Source: Paenisporosarcina antarctica
Lineage (GTDB): Bacteria; Bacillota; Bacilli; Bacillales_A; Planococcaceae
Assembly (NCBI RefSeq): GCF_004367585.1
Contig: NZ_CP038015.1
Coordinates: forward strand, 2,858,001 to 2,922,000
Direction: 5' to 3'
DNA: 64,000 bases
The notes under the pieces were generated by a model. That model was not told where the DNA came from. It did no database searches and was given only the letters and a program-made list of their open reading frames with translations. How positions within the stretch are numbered: the first letter of the stretch is position 1; each line of letters starts with the position of its first letter. Positions 1 to 9,124 of this stretch are shown here, in pieces. The translations under genes were made by a program, and so were the position numbers.

Positions 1-1001
1 CAAAATCATCTTGGTCTTAAGTTGTTGTTGGTTCCATTCAATCGTTTCTTCAGAGACGAAGGCCATTCTTTTGCGTTTTGGTATTTTGGCTTGGCTATTT
101 TTCGCTCTTGTGTAACCTTCAATCATAGCGGCAATGGCTAGAATGACGAGCGCAAAGCTTATGGCTGGACCTAATGGAAGCCACGGTGCTCCTTGTAGAT
201 AGCGGAAGGTGTTGCCAAAAATCCCTGCCCATTCATAAGAAATCGATTTAGGTGGATCTCCAAACATGGGGTCATAGTCTACATCTGTTCCCCCTATGAA
301 TAATTGCAGCAATCCTAAATGGGCAAATACAATGAGAGATTCAACGACTTGTTGACCGTATAGCACCAACATTTTCTCGCGTAGTTGAGGAAATAAATGT
401 CGAATTATAATGCGTCTGCGACTAGCACCGAGTGTCCGTGAAGCTAATATATATTCTTGATGGTACAAAAGATTGGCTTCGTTTCCAATTAATGTTACTA
501 CGATTGGTACCGTTATCAGTGCCATAATGACAACTTGGATGACGATTCTTTCGTTAATCGTCGTAGAAAATCCTTCCTCAGGCATCCACAACACAGGAGT
601 TAGTAAGATGACAGCAAAAATCGTCATAGGTACGTAATGCATGGGATCAATCAATGCATTAATCCAAGAGCGTTGACGTTGTAAATACGTACCATCACAA
701 AGCCTAAAGGAATGGCAATCAGCATACGTAAAGCAGCAACGGCCATGGCGGCGAAGATGGTGTACTTTGCTCCTAGCATGATTTTCGCTAACATATCATA
801 ACCGAATTGATCTGTTCCAAGTGGATGCATCAAGCTTGGAGAAATCGGTGGACCTTCAACGGCACGACCGTTTTCTTCAATGAAAAATGTTTGCTTTGGC
901 ACGTTGCCAAAGATCCATTCAAATACAAAGCTCCCACCTAAAAAGAATGCGATGATGCTAAATCCAATGAGAAATAATGGTTGTCTCCATACTGATTTCA
1001 A
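1..1001 (-). pseudogene. Oligopeptide-type ABC transporter permease (OppC/DppC class), frameshifted, cut by window edge
   Basis: This would be the second membrane permease of an ABC importer, probably for peptides. It starts with TTG at 1001 and overlaps the stop of the upstream permease by 4 bp (TTGA), so the two are translationally coupled. The first 116 codons give a TM segment and the family-typical stretch around HPLGTDQFGYD, then stop at 651. The -1/+2 frame is open from about 690 to the window start and continues the same protein: it reads on through GTYLQRQRSW and carries the permease loop (ANLLYHQEYILASRTLGAS) that docks on the ATPase. The break lies near 688-692, in GTGATGGTACG, where one missing G would restore the frame. 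It is either a real pseudogene or a one-base sequencing error. The C-terminus lies outside the window. Confidence 0.8.
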
Positions 1002-1885
1002 AGTGTGGCACCTCCCCTATTCATTCGGCGCAAGAAGTACCATTCTCCTAAACTATATAATAAGAAAACGGGTAAGAAGAAGCTCAAGACAGTGACTAAA
1101 AACAAAATTCCGCTCAAGTTTTCGAACATGTAATACATAATGCCAGGAATGTTAAACATTAATTCGAGAATGAAGAGATTTGATAACATGAACCACATTG
1201 TTTTTTTAGATTGGAAAAACACACTGATAATGGCGTTACGCAAGATATGTAGGAATAAGATAAATGCTTTGCTAAATCCTAATGATTTTGCAAGCTCCAC
1301 ATACATTTGACGTTCTTCTGCTTCAAACGTCAGCATGCTTAAACGATACAGTTGAATCATTGGTAGAATCATTAAACACAATACTGGAAGCCAGTAGATC
1401 CTGTCGTCACCGATTGCCGCAATTTTAGATACCAAGACGCCGGTTTGTTGAAAAATGATGACGATGGACAATTGGGCTAATAAAATAATTAAGATATCCG
1501 GAAATGACTCCAAAAAATATAAAAATAGTTTCACGCGTGACCGGGATTTTTCACTCAATAACATCGTAATAAAAGTGCCAATTAACATGAAAATAATCGC
1601 AGCTGCTAGTGCTAAAAATAAAAGTTGCAAAGAGTAGCTAATATTTTCAAAGAGTTGCGGAAATACAGATACTTGGCGTACTTCCCCTCGTCCAATGTAA
1701 TAGTCGACACTTAGCTCTCGAAAATTCCAAAGAGACTTCACATGAAATTGGAGCGTTTCTATGTATTCTTTCCATAACAATTCACCTTGTTGGAAACCTG
1801 TAATTAAAAGTGGAGCACCACTTATAAGGAGAATGCTAAACAGCGCAACAACAAATTGAATCACCCATTTAAAAATGCCTTTCAT
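998..1885 (-). CDS. Oligopeptide-type ABC transporter permease (OppB/DppB class)
   Basis: A 295-residue integral membrane protein expected to form one half of the permease channel of a peptide/nickel-type ABC importer. The N-terminus is a TM segment followed by a long extracytoplasmic loop (about residues 30-85). Several hydrophobic helices follow, with the ATPase-docking loop near residues 180-215 (EERQMYVELAKSLGFSKA). The ATG start at 1885 has a strong AGGAGGT site. The next gene starts inside its stop codon, so the pair is one operon. No solute-binding protein or ATPase gene is in the window; they may lie to the left. Similarity to OppB is moderate and the substrate cannot be told. Confidence 0.75.
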   Translation of the reverse strand: MKGIFKWVIQFVVALFSILLISGAPLLITGFQQGELLWKEYIETLQFHVKSLWNFRELSVDYYIGRGEVRQVSVFPQLFENISYSLQLLFLALAAAIIFMLIGTFITMLLSEKSRSRVKLFLYFLESFPDILIILLAQLSIVIIFQQTGVLVSKIAAIGDDRIYWLPVLCLMILPMIQLYRLSMLTFEAEERQMYVELAKSLGFSKAFILFLHILRNAIISVFFQSKKTMWFMLSNLFILELMFNIPGIMYYMFENLSGILFLVTVLSFFLPVFLLYSLGEWYFLRRMNRGGATL

Positions 1886-2143
1886 AGAACAAACCTCCTA
1901 CTGTGCTAAAATTCAGATATTTCGATAATACCATATTTCATTTCGAGTGACGAAAAAAAAATGATCTACTTATGATTGCACTATAACAAAGTCCCCGTAT
2001 ATCCCATTTTGCTGGACGTTTTTGTCCTTCTTATCCGAAAGTACTTGGTTGTTCCTCTGTTTCAAGCAGGCAAATCGCTTTCACCGGATAATTTCTTTAT
2101 ACTAAGTTGTAGAAGTTTTTGTGTTTATTAAGGAGGTTATATT

Positions 2144-2494
2144 ATGGAAGTTGTAGATGTAAAAAAATTGCAGGAGTTGTTAAACTCCTTTGCCGATAAA
2201 GATATTTATCTCCACCTTGAAACAACAAATGGAGCTTACGCATCCCATTTTGACGAAACTGTGTTTAATGCCGGTGCTTTTATTCGCAATATTGTTGTTA
2301 AGTATGAGCTTGGAAAAGTTGCTGGAGATAGCCCTCACCGAGTCGGATTGAAATTGCCGCATGGTTGGGTTTACGCACAAGGTATCACACATTTTGAATT
2401 AGATGAGCATGGCCGCCTGTTGATGGCTGGACATGATCAAAGCGGAAAATTAGCGGTAGCTCTTCATATAAGCGAAACACCATTCACGTATTAA
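2144..2494 (+). CDS. YojF family protein (DUF1806), partner of BshB2
   Basis: A 116-residue soluble protein of the YojF family, whose gene sits directly before bshB2 (yojG) in Bacillus, exactly as here. Its role is not firmly established; association with the bacillithiol deacetylase is inferred from this constant pairing. The start has a perfect AAGGAGG site 7 bases upstream. The stop is 16 bp before bshB2, so the two are co-transcribed. A TATACT -10-like hexamer lies at 2098-2103, without a convincing -35. No catalytic motif or membrane segment is visible. Confidence 0.85.
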   Translation: MEVVDVKKLQELLNSFADKDIYLHLETTNGAYASHFDETVFNAGAFIRNIVVKYELGKVAGDSPHRVGLKLPHGWVYAQGITHFELDEHGRLLMAGHDQSGKLAVALHISETPFTY

Positions 2495-2510
2495 TTAAGG
2501 AGGAACACAG

Positions 2511-3206
2511 ATGACGCTTCCACAAGAGAGACATGTTTTGGTTGTTTTTCCTCACCCAGATGATGAGGCATTCGGTGTCTCAGGAACAATTGCCACATAT
2601 ATTAAGCAAGGAACACCTGTTACATATGCTTGTTTAACACTTGGCGAAATGGGCCGAAATTTAGGTAATCCCCCATTCGCAACGAGAGAATCCTTGCCAC
2701 ATATTCGCAAACAAGAATTACTTGCTGCAGCACAAGCGATGGGCCTAACGGATTTACGTATGATGGGTTTACGCGATAAAACTGTCGAATTTGAAGATGA
2801 TGAAAAAATGGTTCAAATGATGACGAAATTAATTGAAGAAACCAATCCTTCACTTGTGATCACCTTTTATCCGAATTATGCCGTCCACCCTGACCATGAA
2901 GCAACAGCTCGCGCGGTTGTTCGTGCGATTCGACGAATGGATGAAACACTCCGTCCAAAACTGCATGGTGTTGCATTCGCAAACAATACAAAAGACGAAC
3001 TAGGTGAAGCAGACATCGTCCATGATATTCGCCAATCACGCGATCAAAAAATGGGTGCTATGAGAGCACATATTTCACAAACAGCGTGGATGTTAGAAGA
3101 GATGGACAAACGTTTAGCTGAAGGAGAACCCAAAGCTGAAAACTGGCTTTCGTACGAACGCTTCTACCACTATCGTTGGCATGAAGATTTTGAAAAAACA
3201 TTTTAA
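2511..3206 (+). CDS. bshB2: Bacillithiol biosynthesis deacetylase BshB2
   Basis: A zinc-dependent N-acetylglucosaminyl-malate deacetylase, expected to remove acetate from GlcNAc-malate to give GlcN-malate, step two of bacillithiol synthesis. The 231 residues start with the LmbE/PIG-L signature PHPDDE at 14-19. The second metal motif HPDHEA is at 126-131, giving probable zinc ligands H15, D18 and H129. It follows yojF by 16 bp with an AAGGAGG site and ends at a strong terminator. Length and motif spacing are normal for the YojG/BshB2 branch. The assignment to BshB2 rather than another LmbE-like enzyme rests on the yojF neighbour. Confidence 0.92.
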   Translation: MTLPQERHVLVVFPHPDDEAFGVSGTIATYIKQGTPVTYACLTLGEMGRNLGNPPFATRESLPHIRKQELLAAAQAMGLTDLRMMGLRDKTVEFEDDEKMVQMMTKLIEETNPSLVITFYPNYAVHPDHEATARAVVRAIRRMDETLRPKLHGVAFANNTKDELGEADIVHDIRQSRDQKMGAMRAHISQTAWMLEEMDKRLAEGEPKAENWLSYERFYHYRWHEDFEKTF

Positions 3207-3211
3207 TAGAG

Positions 3212-3252
3212 TCCTGAAGATGCCATTTATTTTGGTATCCTCAGGATTTTTT
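3212..3252 (+). terminator. Rho-independent terminator of yojF-bshB2
   Basis: A 14-bp stem with G-U pairs (TCCTGAAGATGCCA against TGGTATCCTCAGGA), a 7-base loop and a run of six T. It starts just after the bshB2 stop. Confidence 0.85.
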
Positions 3253-3363
3253 CTATTACTTGGAAAGCGTTTTCAAAAAATGATGGACATTTTCATTCGT
3301 TGCACGTATCATTATCACAGAAATAAAAAACTGAATAATTATACATAATAGGAGGAGTCACCT

Positions 3364-4719
3364 TTGAAGAAATTTTCACTATCTACATGGCTATTATTCT
3401 TAATACCCTCAATTATCGGAATTTTCTTATTCATGATTCCATTCAAGTTTGATGGCGAATGGAAAATTCCTGTTGCTATATTAGCGAATATGGTCGCTGG
3501 GAAAGTCGAACCTATAATGCCATGGACAGTTACAATCGTAATGATTCTTGCTGCACTTGGTTCAATCATTTATCAGTTTAAAAAAGATCCAAATCCTGAT
3601 GATCAAACATTTTTTGAAAAGCTCTTCCAAGTCAATTGGTTCTGGACAATTGTACGCGTAATAGGTGCTGTCTTCGCCGTTATGGTTGTTGCAAATATTG
3701 GACCTGAAGCTGTTCGAAGCGAAGATACAGGTGGATTGTTACTTTCTGCTACAGGACTTTTGTCTTTCTTGTTCACGATATTCTTATTTGCAGGACTTCT
3801 TTTACCTTTACTATTGAATTTTGGTTTACTGGAATTTTTCGGTACAATCATGATTAAAATAATGCGTCCTCTATTTAAATTACCAGGTCGGTCTTCCGTT
3901 GATGCCCTTGCCTCTTGGGTTGGCGATGGTACAATTGGCGTCTTACTAACAAGCAAGCAATATGAAGAAGGCTTCTACACCAAAAAAGAAGCAGCGATTA
4001 TTGGAACGACATTCTCAGTCGTATCGATTACTTTCTCTATTGTCGTAATTGAAGAATTAGAACTTGGTGCTTATTTCCTTCCATTTTACGCAACAGTTAC
4101 TTTATCCGGTATTGTATTAGCATTTATAATGCCTCGTATATTTCCACTGTCACGTAAATCTAATGAATACATTGATGGTCGCCCATTTGATGAGCATGCA
4201 GAAACATTGCCTAAAGGATACAACGTCGTAAGTCACGGTTTAGAAAACGCCATGACAACGGCGAATAAGAATCGCTCTGTTAAGAAATTTGTTACAGATG
4301 GTTTAAAAAATGTATTAGATATGTGGATAGGTGTTGCGCCAGTCGTTATGGCGTTTGGTACCATTGCGTTAATGCTTGCCACGTATACGGATTTATTTGT
4401 ATGGTTAGGGAAACCGTTTGAGCCTTTGTTGATGGTTCTTGGTATTCCTGAAGCTGCACTAGCTGCACAAACGATGGTTGTTGGTTTTGCGGACATGTTC
4501 TTACCAGCTCTTTTAGGTGGGGAATTGATTGAGTCAGAATTGACTCGTTTTGTCATCGCAGCAACTTCTGTTACACAATTGATTTACATGTCTGAAGTTG
4601 GTGGATTGTTACTAGGCTCTAAAATCCCGGTCAACATCTTAGATCTACTTATCATTTTCTTACTACGCACAGTAATTTCATTACCAATTATCGCAGCAGT
4701 AGCACATATATTATTTTAA
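3364..4719 (+). CDS. YjiH family membrane protein (nucleoside-recognition / Gate domain)
   Basis: A 451-residue polytopic membrane protein. It starts at TTG, preceded by GGAGGAG. It has N-terminal helices (residues 8-30 and about 55-75) and two hydrophobic Gate-type domains (roughly 130-270 and 320-445) separated by a hydrophilic loop of about 50 residues. The Gate domain is shared with nucleoside transporters and with SpmA/SpmB. YjiH proteins are probably transporters of unknown substrate. The gene stands alone, between the bshB2 terminator and its own terminator at 4797. I recognise the family from the overall pattern; no substrate claim is justified. Confidence 0.75.
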   Translation: MKKFSLSTWLLFLIPSIIGIFLFMIPFKFDGEWKIPVAILANMVAGKVEPIMPWTVTIVMILAALGSIIYQFKKDPNPDDQTFFEKLFQVNWFWTIVRVIGAVFAVMVVANIGPEAVRSEDTGGLLLSATGLLSFLFTIFLFAGLLLPLLLNFGLLEFFGTIMIKIMRPLFKLPGRSSVDALASWVGDGTIGVLLTSKQYEEGFYTKKEAAIIGTTFSVVSITFSIVVIEELELGAYFLPFYATVTLSGIVLAFIMPRIFPLSRKSNEYIDGRPFDEHAETLPKGYNVVSHGLENAMTTANKNRSVKKFVTDGLKNVLDMWIGVAPVVMAFGTIALMLATYTDLFVWLGKPFEPLLMVLGIPEAALAAQTMVVGFADMFLPALLGGELIESELTRFVIAATSVTQLIYMSEVGGLLLGSKIPVNILDLLIIFLLRTVISLPIIAAVAHILF

Positions 4720-4796
4720 TTCCTAAATTCGAAGAAACCTATATATCTCAGCGCCATGAAATGTGGCAAATGATTACTGCTAGCTAGACATAAAAT

Positions 4797-4843
4797 AAGC
4801 TGTCTCAAAACTCGCAACTAGCGACTTTAGAGACAGCTTTTTC
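4797..4843. terminator. Bidirectional terminator between YjiH gene and CoA transferase gene
   Basis: Inverted repeat AAGCTGTCTC / GAGACAGCTT with T-runs on both sides. It lies between convergent genes, about 80 bp from each. Confidence 0.85.
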
Positions 4844-4924
4844 TATTTGGTAGTTAATCCAACAAAGACTATTAGTTCAATTATTTTAGATATTGTGAAA
4901 ACAAGTTGCTTCAACCATTCAATT

Positions 4925-5899
4925 TCATTGTTTCAAAGAAACCAAATTCCCCCTACTTGACCAATGTGGATGTTGATCAAGCTCGCTTGGATACATTATA
5001 GGTGTTAAGCAAAAATCCGTTTCAAGTGAAATATTTAACCACTCTTCCCACGAAAGTGATGCGAAAAATAGGTCGATTTGTTGATGAACTTCACTTCCGG
5101 CAAGTTCAAATTGCATGGCTTGCCAATCAGGTCGCTTCGCAAATTCGCAGAAATTAGTCCAAAACTTCAATTCAAGGGCGGCTAACGCAATGTAACGTCC
5201 ATCTTTTGTTTCATATATATTGTACGCAACATATGATCCATCTATTTCAGGGATTCCGTGATCCGATACTCCTGAAGCCAAGTATTCAAGATTTGTTCCT
5301 TGGAATTTAGCCATCGTATCTGTTATTGAAACTTCAATTTTCGAACCTTCCCCTTTTCGAAAACGGAGAACAAGTGCAGCTAATATAGATTCAGATACAG
5401 CAAATCCTCCTGCGTAATCCGCTAAAGTAGTTTTAGGAATAACAGGCTTGCCTTTACTGTCTTGTATTTGTGAGAGAACGCCTGATAAAGCAAGGTAGTT
5501 CAAGTCATGACTACCAAAATTCCCTAGCGGACTACCCGATCCGTATCCAGTCATTGAGCAATACACAATTGATGGATTGATCGCTTTAACCTCTTCATAA
5601 CCAAATCCAAGACGTTCCATCACCCCTGGTCTAAACGATTCTAGCAAGACATCTGAATGTTTAATTCGTTCTGCCAGTTGTTCTTTTCCATGAGGGGTTT
5701 TCAAATCTAAATGGACTATTACCTTCCCACGATTATTCGCGCGATGTATAGCCCCGCCACTCATCGAAATCGCTGGATCTCCTTCTGGTGGTTCGATTTT
5801 CACTACATCTGCACCCATTTCTGCAAGACGCATGGTCGAAAACGGTCCTGGTAAGTAATACGTAATGTCCAACACGCGAATTTGATCCAATGGTTTCAT
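4925..5899 (-). CDS. CaiB/BaiF family (class III) CoA transferase
   Basis: A 324-residue enzyme of the family that includes carnitine CoA-transferase and alpha-methylacyl-CoA racemase. Family hallmarks are the N-terminal LDITYYLPGPFSTMRLAEMGADVVKIE pattern and the expected catalytic Asp in LADYAGG (near residue 160). The short length fits the racemase-like branch better than the roughly 400-residue transferases, and the acyl substrate cannot be told. I place the start at the ATG at 5899 because GGAG lies 9 bases before it; an in-frame ATG at 5926 lacks a ribosome site. It is monocistronic and convergent with the YjiH gene. Upstream lies the repeat-rich region. Confidence 0.85.
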   Translation of the reverse strand: MKPLDQIRVLDITYYLPGPFSTMRLAEMGADVVKIEPPEGDPAISMSGGAIHRANNRGKVIVHLDLKTPHGKEQLAERIKHSDVLLESFRPGVMERLGFGYEEVKAINPSIVYCSMTGYGSGSPLGNFGSHDLNYLALSGVLSQIQDSKGKPVIPKTTLADYAGGFAVSESILAALVLRFRKGEGSKIEVSITDTMAKFQGTNLEYLASGVSDHGIPEIDGSYVAYNIYETKDGRYIALAALELKFWTNFCEFAKRPDWQAMQFELAGSEVHQQIDLFFASLSWEEWLNISLETDFCLTPIMYPSELDQHPHWSSRGNLVSLKQ

Positions 5900-6113
5900 A
5901 CTTAACAACTCCAATTTGTTTATCAATTTAGTACACTAACAAGCTATTCATTCCATAGAGAATTGATGATAATTGTCACGTATTGTTCCCACGTGATTAT
6001 GACAGAAAATTTACGTCCACTCAGTTTTATTGGAAAATTTCACTTTATTCATTCTTTACTATTTGAGTCAATTTCATAATAAAAAATCTAGGAATAAAAT
6101 CCGAACAAACTAG

Positions 6114-6300
6114 ATTTCCGCTCCATGCGGACACTTTCCGTGGGGCACGACGTGGCGTTCTTAGTCTTCGTTCCACGCTCCTGCGGTTACTCGTCGCAAA
6201 TACACTGGCTTTTGGCCAGCATCTTTCCTGCGGGGCTTTCAGTTCGTGCTAGTCCCACAGGAAAGATTAGGACCAAAGCATTTTGGTCCTAATCTTTGCG
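6114..6300. repeat. GC-rich dispersed palindromic element, degenerate copy
   Basis: Shares blocks with the copies at 11.3, 16.9, 31.6 and 58.0 kb: CCATGCGGACACTTTCCG at its left end, then CTCCTGCGG, CGTCGC and CTGCGGGG. Inside is a 16-bp perfect hairpin AAAGATTAGGACCAAA / TTTTGGTCCTAATCTTT (6263-6298), immediately followed by the 37-bp tandem array. No reading frame is supported here. Confidence 0.7.
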
Positions 6301-6301
6301 A

Positions 6302-6471
6302 CGAAGCTAGCGTAGCGATGCAACGCACTTTCATGTTTCGAAGCTAGCGCAGCGATGCAGCTCACTTTCATGTTTCGAAGCTAGCAAAGCGATGCAGCTC
6401 ACTTTCATGTTTCGAAGCTAGCAAAGCGATGCAGCTCACTTTCATGTTTCGAAGCTAGCAAAGCGATGCAG
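6302..6471. repeat. Tandem array of a 37-bp unit (4 full copies plus 22 bp)
   Basis: Unit CGAAGCTAGCAAAGCGATGC followed by AGCTCACTTTCATGTTT, starting at 6302, 6339, 6376, 6413 and 6450. The period is exactly 37. The copies differ mainly at the two bases after GCTAGC (GT, GC, AA, AA, AA). There is no spacer between units, so it is not CRISPR. A short (AAACAG)n run follows. A single unit also occurs inside the composite elements at about 11331 and 16998. Confidence 0.95.
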
Positions 6472-6539
6472 AAACAGAAACAGAAACAGGAGCAGATGTT
6501 TTACGCCGCATTGCGCTACAATCAAACGGTACCTGATTA

Positions 6540-6880
6540 AAATAAACAGATAATTATTATAATAAGCAATTAAATGTTCGTGTTTATTAAAGAATTGAGG
6601 AGTTATGAAATTGACTCAATTCAAAATTAATTCTTTTTTCTGAATTAAATAATTTCAATCATAATAGTATTGTACAAAACCAAAGTGGAAAGTGCTATAA
6701 AAACTTTTGGAAAATTTTAGAATCAATAAGTGGAACTCATTAAGAAAACCAGGAATTTCAAATGCAAAACTTGAATGGTAATGTCGACAAGGCTTCCTGC
6801 TTTTCTGTGACGCACCAGTAAATCTAGATCTGATGGGGTTGTTAAAATTCACCATATAATCAGTTGATGCACTTCCGAAA
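6540..6880. other. AT-rich gene-free stretch
   Basis: No supported gene. Only short frames without ribosome sites are present, on both strands. Possibly decayed sequence. Confidence 0.5.
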
Positions 6881-6986
6881 TTTAACTATTACAACGTGAA
6901 TCGCAATTTTTACAACGTGGAGATCAAATTTTACAACGTCACCTTCCATAATTACAACGTGGCAGCTAATAATTACAACTGAGCCA
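6880..6986 (+). repeat. 21-bp phased array, family A, copy 1 (TACAACGT motif)
   Basis: TACAAC starts at 6890, 6911, 6932, 6953 and 6974, exactly 21 bp apart. The array is preceded by ATTTAACTAT and closed by TACAACTGAGCC. The third unit carries CGTCACCTT, as in the other two copies (24.1 kb and, inverted, 40.7 kb). Between the motifs the copies differ freely. Confidence 0.9.
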
Positions 6987-7103
6987 TCGCTCGACATTAA
7001 TCCCAACTCTTTTTGACCAGACTAGACATGTTAAAGTGTCGCAAAACCCTTCTTTGCATGACTTCAAACACTTACATAAAGTAAAAACTGCCGCTCTAAA
7101 TGC

Positions 7104-7144
7104 AAAAAAGCTGACGTTTCCTAGTAGTAGGATCGTCAGCTTTT
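7104..7144 (-). terminator. Terminator of tdh
   Basis: Stem AAAGCTGACG / CGTCAGCTTT around a 16-base loop, with a run of T on the minus strand, 16 bp after the tdh stop. Confidence 0.85.
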
Positions 7145-7159
7145 CAGTATTTATTTTTA

Positions 7160-8104
7160 TTATACTTTTTGGGTAAGTTTTGCGAGCATATCTTCGGTCA
7201 TTGCATCTAAATCGTACAGTGTTTTAAAGCCCCATTCATTTTTAGCAGCGCTTGCATCAATCGCATCTGGCCAACTATTTGCAATACCTTGTCGAACTGG
7301 ATCTACATCGTACGACAATTCGAAACTTGGAATGTGTTTACGAATTGATGCCGCAATTTGTTCCGGCTCAAAACTCATTGCTGTAACGTTAAACGCGTTT
7401 CGGTGTTCAAGTTTTGACCCATCTGCTTCCATTAAGTCAATGATTGCTTGGACGGCATCAGGCATATACATCATATCCATAAACGTGTCTTGCTCAATGT
7501 ATGAAGTATATTTCCCCTCTTCTAATGCTTTATAATAAATATCTACCGCATAATCCGTTGTTCCTCCACCTGGTGGCGTTACGTACGAAACAAGCCCAGG
7601 GAAACGTACACCGCGAGTATCTAAACCAAACTTGTGGAAATAGTAATCACATAATAGCTCACCCGCCACTTTGTTCACTCCATACATCGTGGTTGGACGT
7701 TGCAAAGTATCTTGGGGAGTATTTTGTTTCGGTGTGGATGGACCAAACGCTCCTATTGAACTCGGGGTAAAAAATTGAAGGCCTAATTCGCGTGACGTTT
7801 CAAGTGCATTAACTAAGCCGCCCATATTTAAATTCCATGCAAGTAATGGCTTTTCTTCTGCTGTTGCCGATAACAATGCGGCCATATGCATCATCGTATC
7901 TGCGCCAAAGTCTTTTGCAAGTGCATGCATGCGATCTGCATCCATTACATCTAATAATTCAAACGGTCCGCTTGTAGTAACAAGTGAATCTGTTAAGCGA
8001 ATATCCGTTGCTAAAACGTTGTCTGCTCCATAAATATCTCGTAATTTCATAATTAATTCTGATCCAATTTGACCTAAAGCACCTGTTACGATAATTCTTT
8101 TCAA
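7160..8104 (-). CDS. tdh: SDR-type L-threonine 3-dehydrogenase (NAD-dependent epimerase/dehydratase fold)
   Basis: Predicted to oxidise L-threonine to 2-amino-3-ketobutyrate using NAD, the step before Kbl (kbl is at 9897-11087). The 314 residues show the extended-SDR signatures: glycine motif TGALGQIG (7-14), [10 protein letters not shown] near 113-122, and the catalytic pair Y141/K145 in YGVNK. The region [13 protein letters not shown] near 207-219 is typical of this threonine dehydrogenase group, which is unrelated to the zinc-dependent Tdh of B. subtilis and E. coli. The ATG start at 8104 has a weak ribosome site (GAGGAGT). The gene has its own terminator and is not in one operon with kbl. 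Another epimerase role is possible. Confidence 0.8.
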   Translation of the reverse strand: MKRIIVTGALGQIGSELIMKLRDIYGADNVLATDIRLTDSLVTTSGPFELLDVMDADRMHALAKDFGADTMMHMAALLSATAEEKPLLAWNLNMGGLVNALETSRELGLQFFTPSSIGAFGPSTPKQNTPQDTLQRPTTMYGVNKVAGELLCDYYFHKFGLDTRGVRFPGLVSYVTPPGGGTTDYAVDIYYKALEEGKYTSYIEQDTFMDMMYMPDAVQAIIDLMEADGSKLEHRNAFNVTAMSFEPEQIAASIRKHIPSFELSYDVDPVRQGIANSWPDAIDASAAKNEWGFKTLYDLDAMTEDMLAKLTQKV

Positions 8105-8315
8105 CTAAAACTACTCCTCTTCATATATACATTTGTACTCTCCAAAAGTACAGATACTTTAAATAAAACCTTGGTATGATTGACTTCACCTAATATCTAT
8201 TATAGTGTGTTCGTTGTGAAAGCACAATATGTTTTAGATAGCAGTGTTTTCCTTTTATTAAAGATGAAATACAGAAACAAGAAATTATTATCGATCATCA
8301 TGATTTGTAATAACC

Positions 8316-8345
8316 TTTCATTTAATATGTTAATTTTGGTATACT
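8316..8345 (+). promoter_or_regulatory. Promoter for the TPR-like membrane protein gene
   Basis: TTTCAT (8316-8321), then 18 bp, then TATACT (8340-8345) preceded by TTGG. It would start transcription near 8352, just before the chosen ATG and downstream of any longer N-terminus. Confidence 0.45.
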
Positions 8346-8371
8346 TAAAAATAAAAAGGACTAAATTACTT

Positions 8372-8992
8372 ATGAATATCTTCCGCTTAATTGTGATTTA
8401 TCTAATAATAATCTGCTTAACGTTGTTTTTATCTTATTTACAATTTCCAATCTTAATTATCATTTTGACCGTTTTCATCCTTTTCTTAGCATTTGTAGTT
8501 CTGCCACAAGTATTCACGGCTTATCGATCAAATAACGTAAAATCAATCGCAAAATTTCTAGAGTCGAATAAGAAGAAGCCACTATTTGCGTATCCACTTG
8601 CCTTGGCAAAAGGTAATGACACTGAAATTGAAGAAAGTTTACACGCCATTTTAGCAAAGCACAAACAGCCGTATATGCAAAATGTGTATAAAACGATTTT
8701 AGCTTTACATCTTGAAGATATTGATGCTGCAGATACATATGCTCAAAAAATAGATAGCGATCCATTGAAATCGTATTATGCTGCTTACATTGCTGCCAAA
8801 AAAGGTGACTTTGAAGAAGCGGTTCTCCTTGAGGAAAATATACATGTAGATTGGATGAATCACGCTTTACATGCACTTTATGCTCATGAAAAAGGTCAAC
8901 AAGATGAGTTTGAAATCGAGTCTAAAAAAGCCATTGATGATTCACGTGGCGCACAAAAGTATATTTTAGTTCATGCCTTTAATAATATGTAA
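8372..8992 (+). CDS. Membrane-anchored protein with TPR-like helical domain, function unknown
   Basis: A 206-residue protein. Two adjacent hydrophobic segments (about residues 4-25 and 28-50) are followed by a helical, Ala/Leu-rich cytoplasmic part with TPR-like spacing (ESNKKKPLFAYPLALAKG, SDPLKSYYAAYIAAKKGDF). The frame is open 64 codons further upstream, but I start at 8372 because AAAAAGGA lies 11 bases before it and a promoter-like sequence sits at 8316-8345. It is not assigned to a named family; small proteins of this layout are common in Bacillales. It is divergent from tdh and ends at its own terminator. Confidence 0.75.
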   Translation: MNIFRLIVIYLIIICLTLFLSYLQFPILIIILTVFILFLAFVVLPQVFTAYRSNNVKSIAKFLESNKKKPLFAYPLALAKGNDTEIEESLHAILAKHKQPYMQNVYKTILALHLEDIDAADTYAQKIDSDPLKSYYAAYIAAKKGDFEEAVLLEENIHVDWMNHALHALYAHEKGQQDEFEIESKKAIDDSRGAQKYILVHAFNNM

Positions 8993-9004
8993 GAGTTTTC
9001 GATT

Positions 9005-9032
9005 ACCACGCTGCCATTTCGCGTGGTTTTTT
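9005..9032 (+). terminator. Terminator of the TPR-like protein gene
   Basis: ACCACG / CGTGGT stem followed by six T, 13 bp after the stop. Confidence 0.75.
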
Positions 9033-9075
9033 GTTTGGAAAAAGGTAGTTCATCTGCCTCACCTCTCCAAACATT

Positions 9076-9108
9076 AAAAAACCTCGACGCTTCTCACGAC
9101 GAGGTTTT
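9076..9108 (-). terminator. Terminator of the AlkD-type gene
   Basis: AACCTCG / CGAGGTT stem with a T-run on the minus strand. Confidence 0.75.
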
Positions 9109-9124
9109 CTATTTATTTTAAAAC

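Noticed and set aside
6302-6471. 37-bp direct repeats as a CRISPR array
   Set aside because: Units are contiguous with no spacers, and no cas gene is near.
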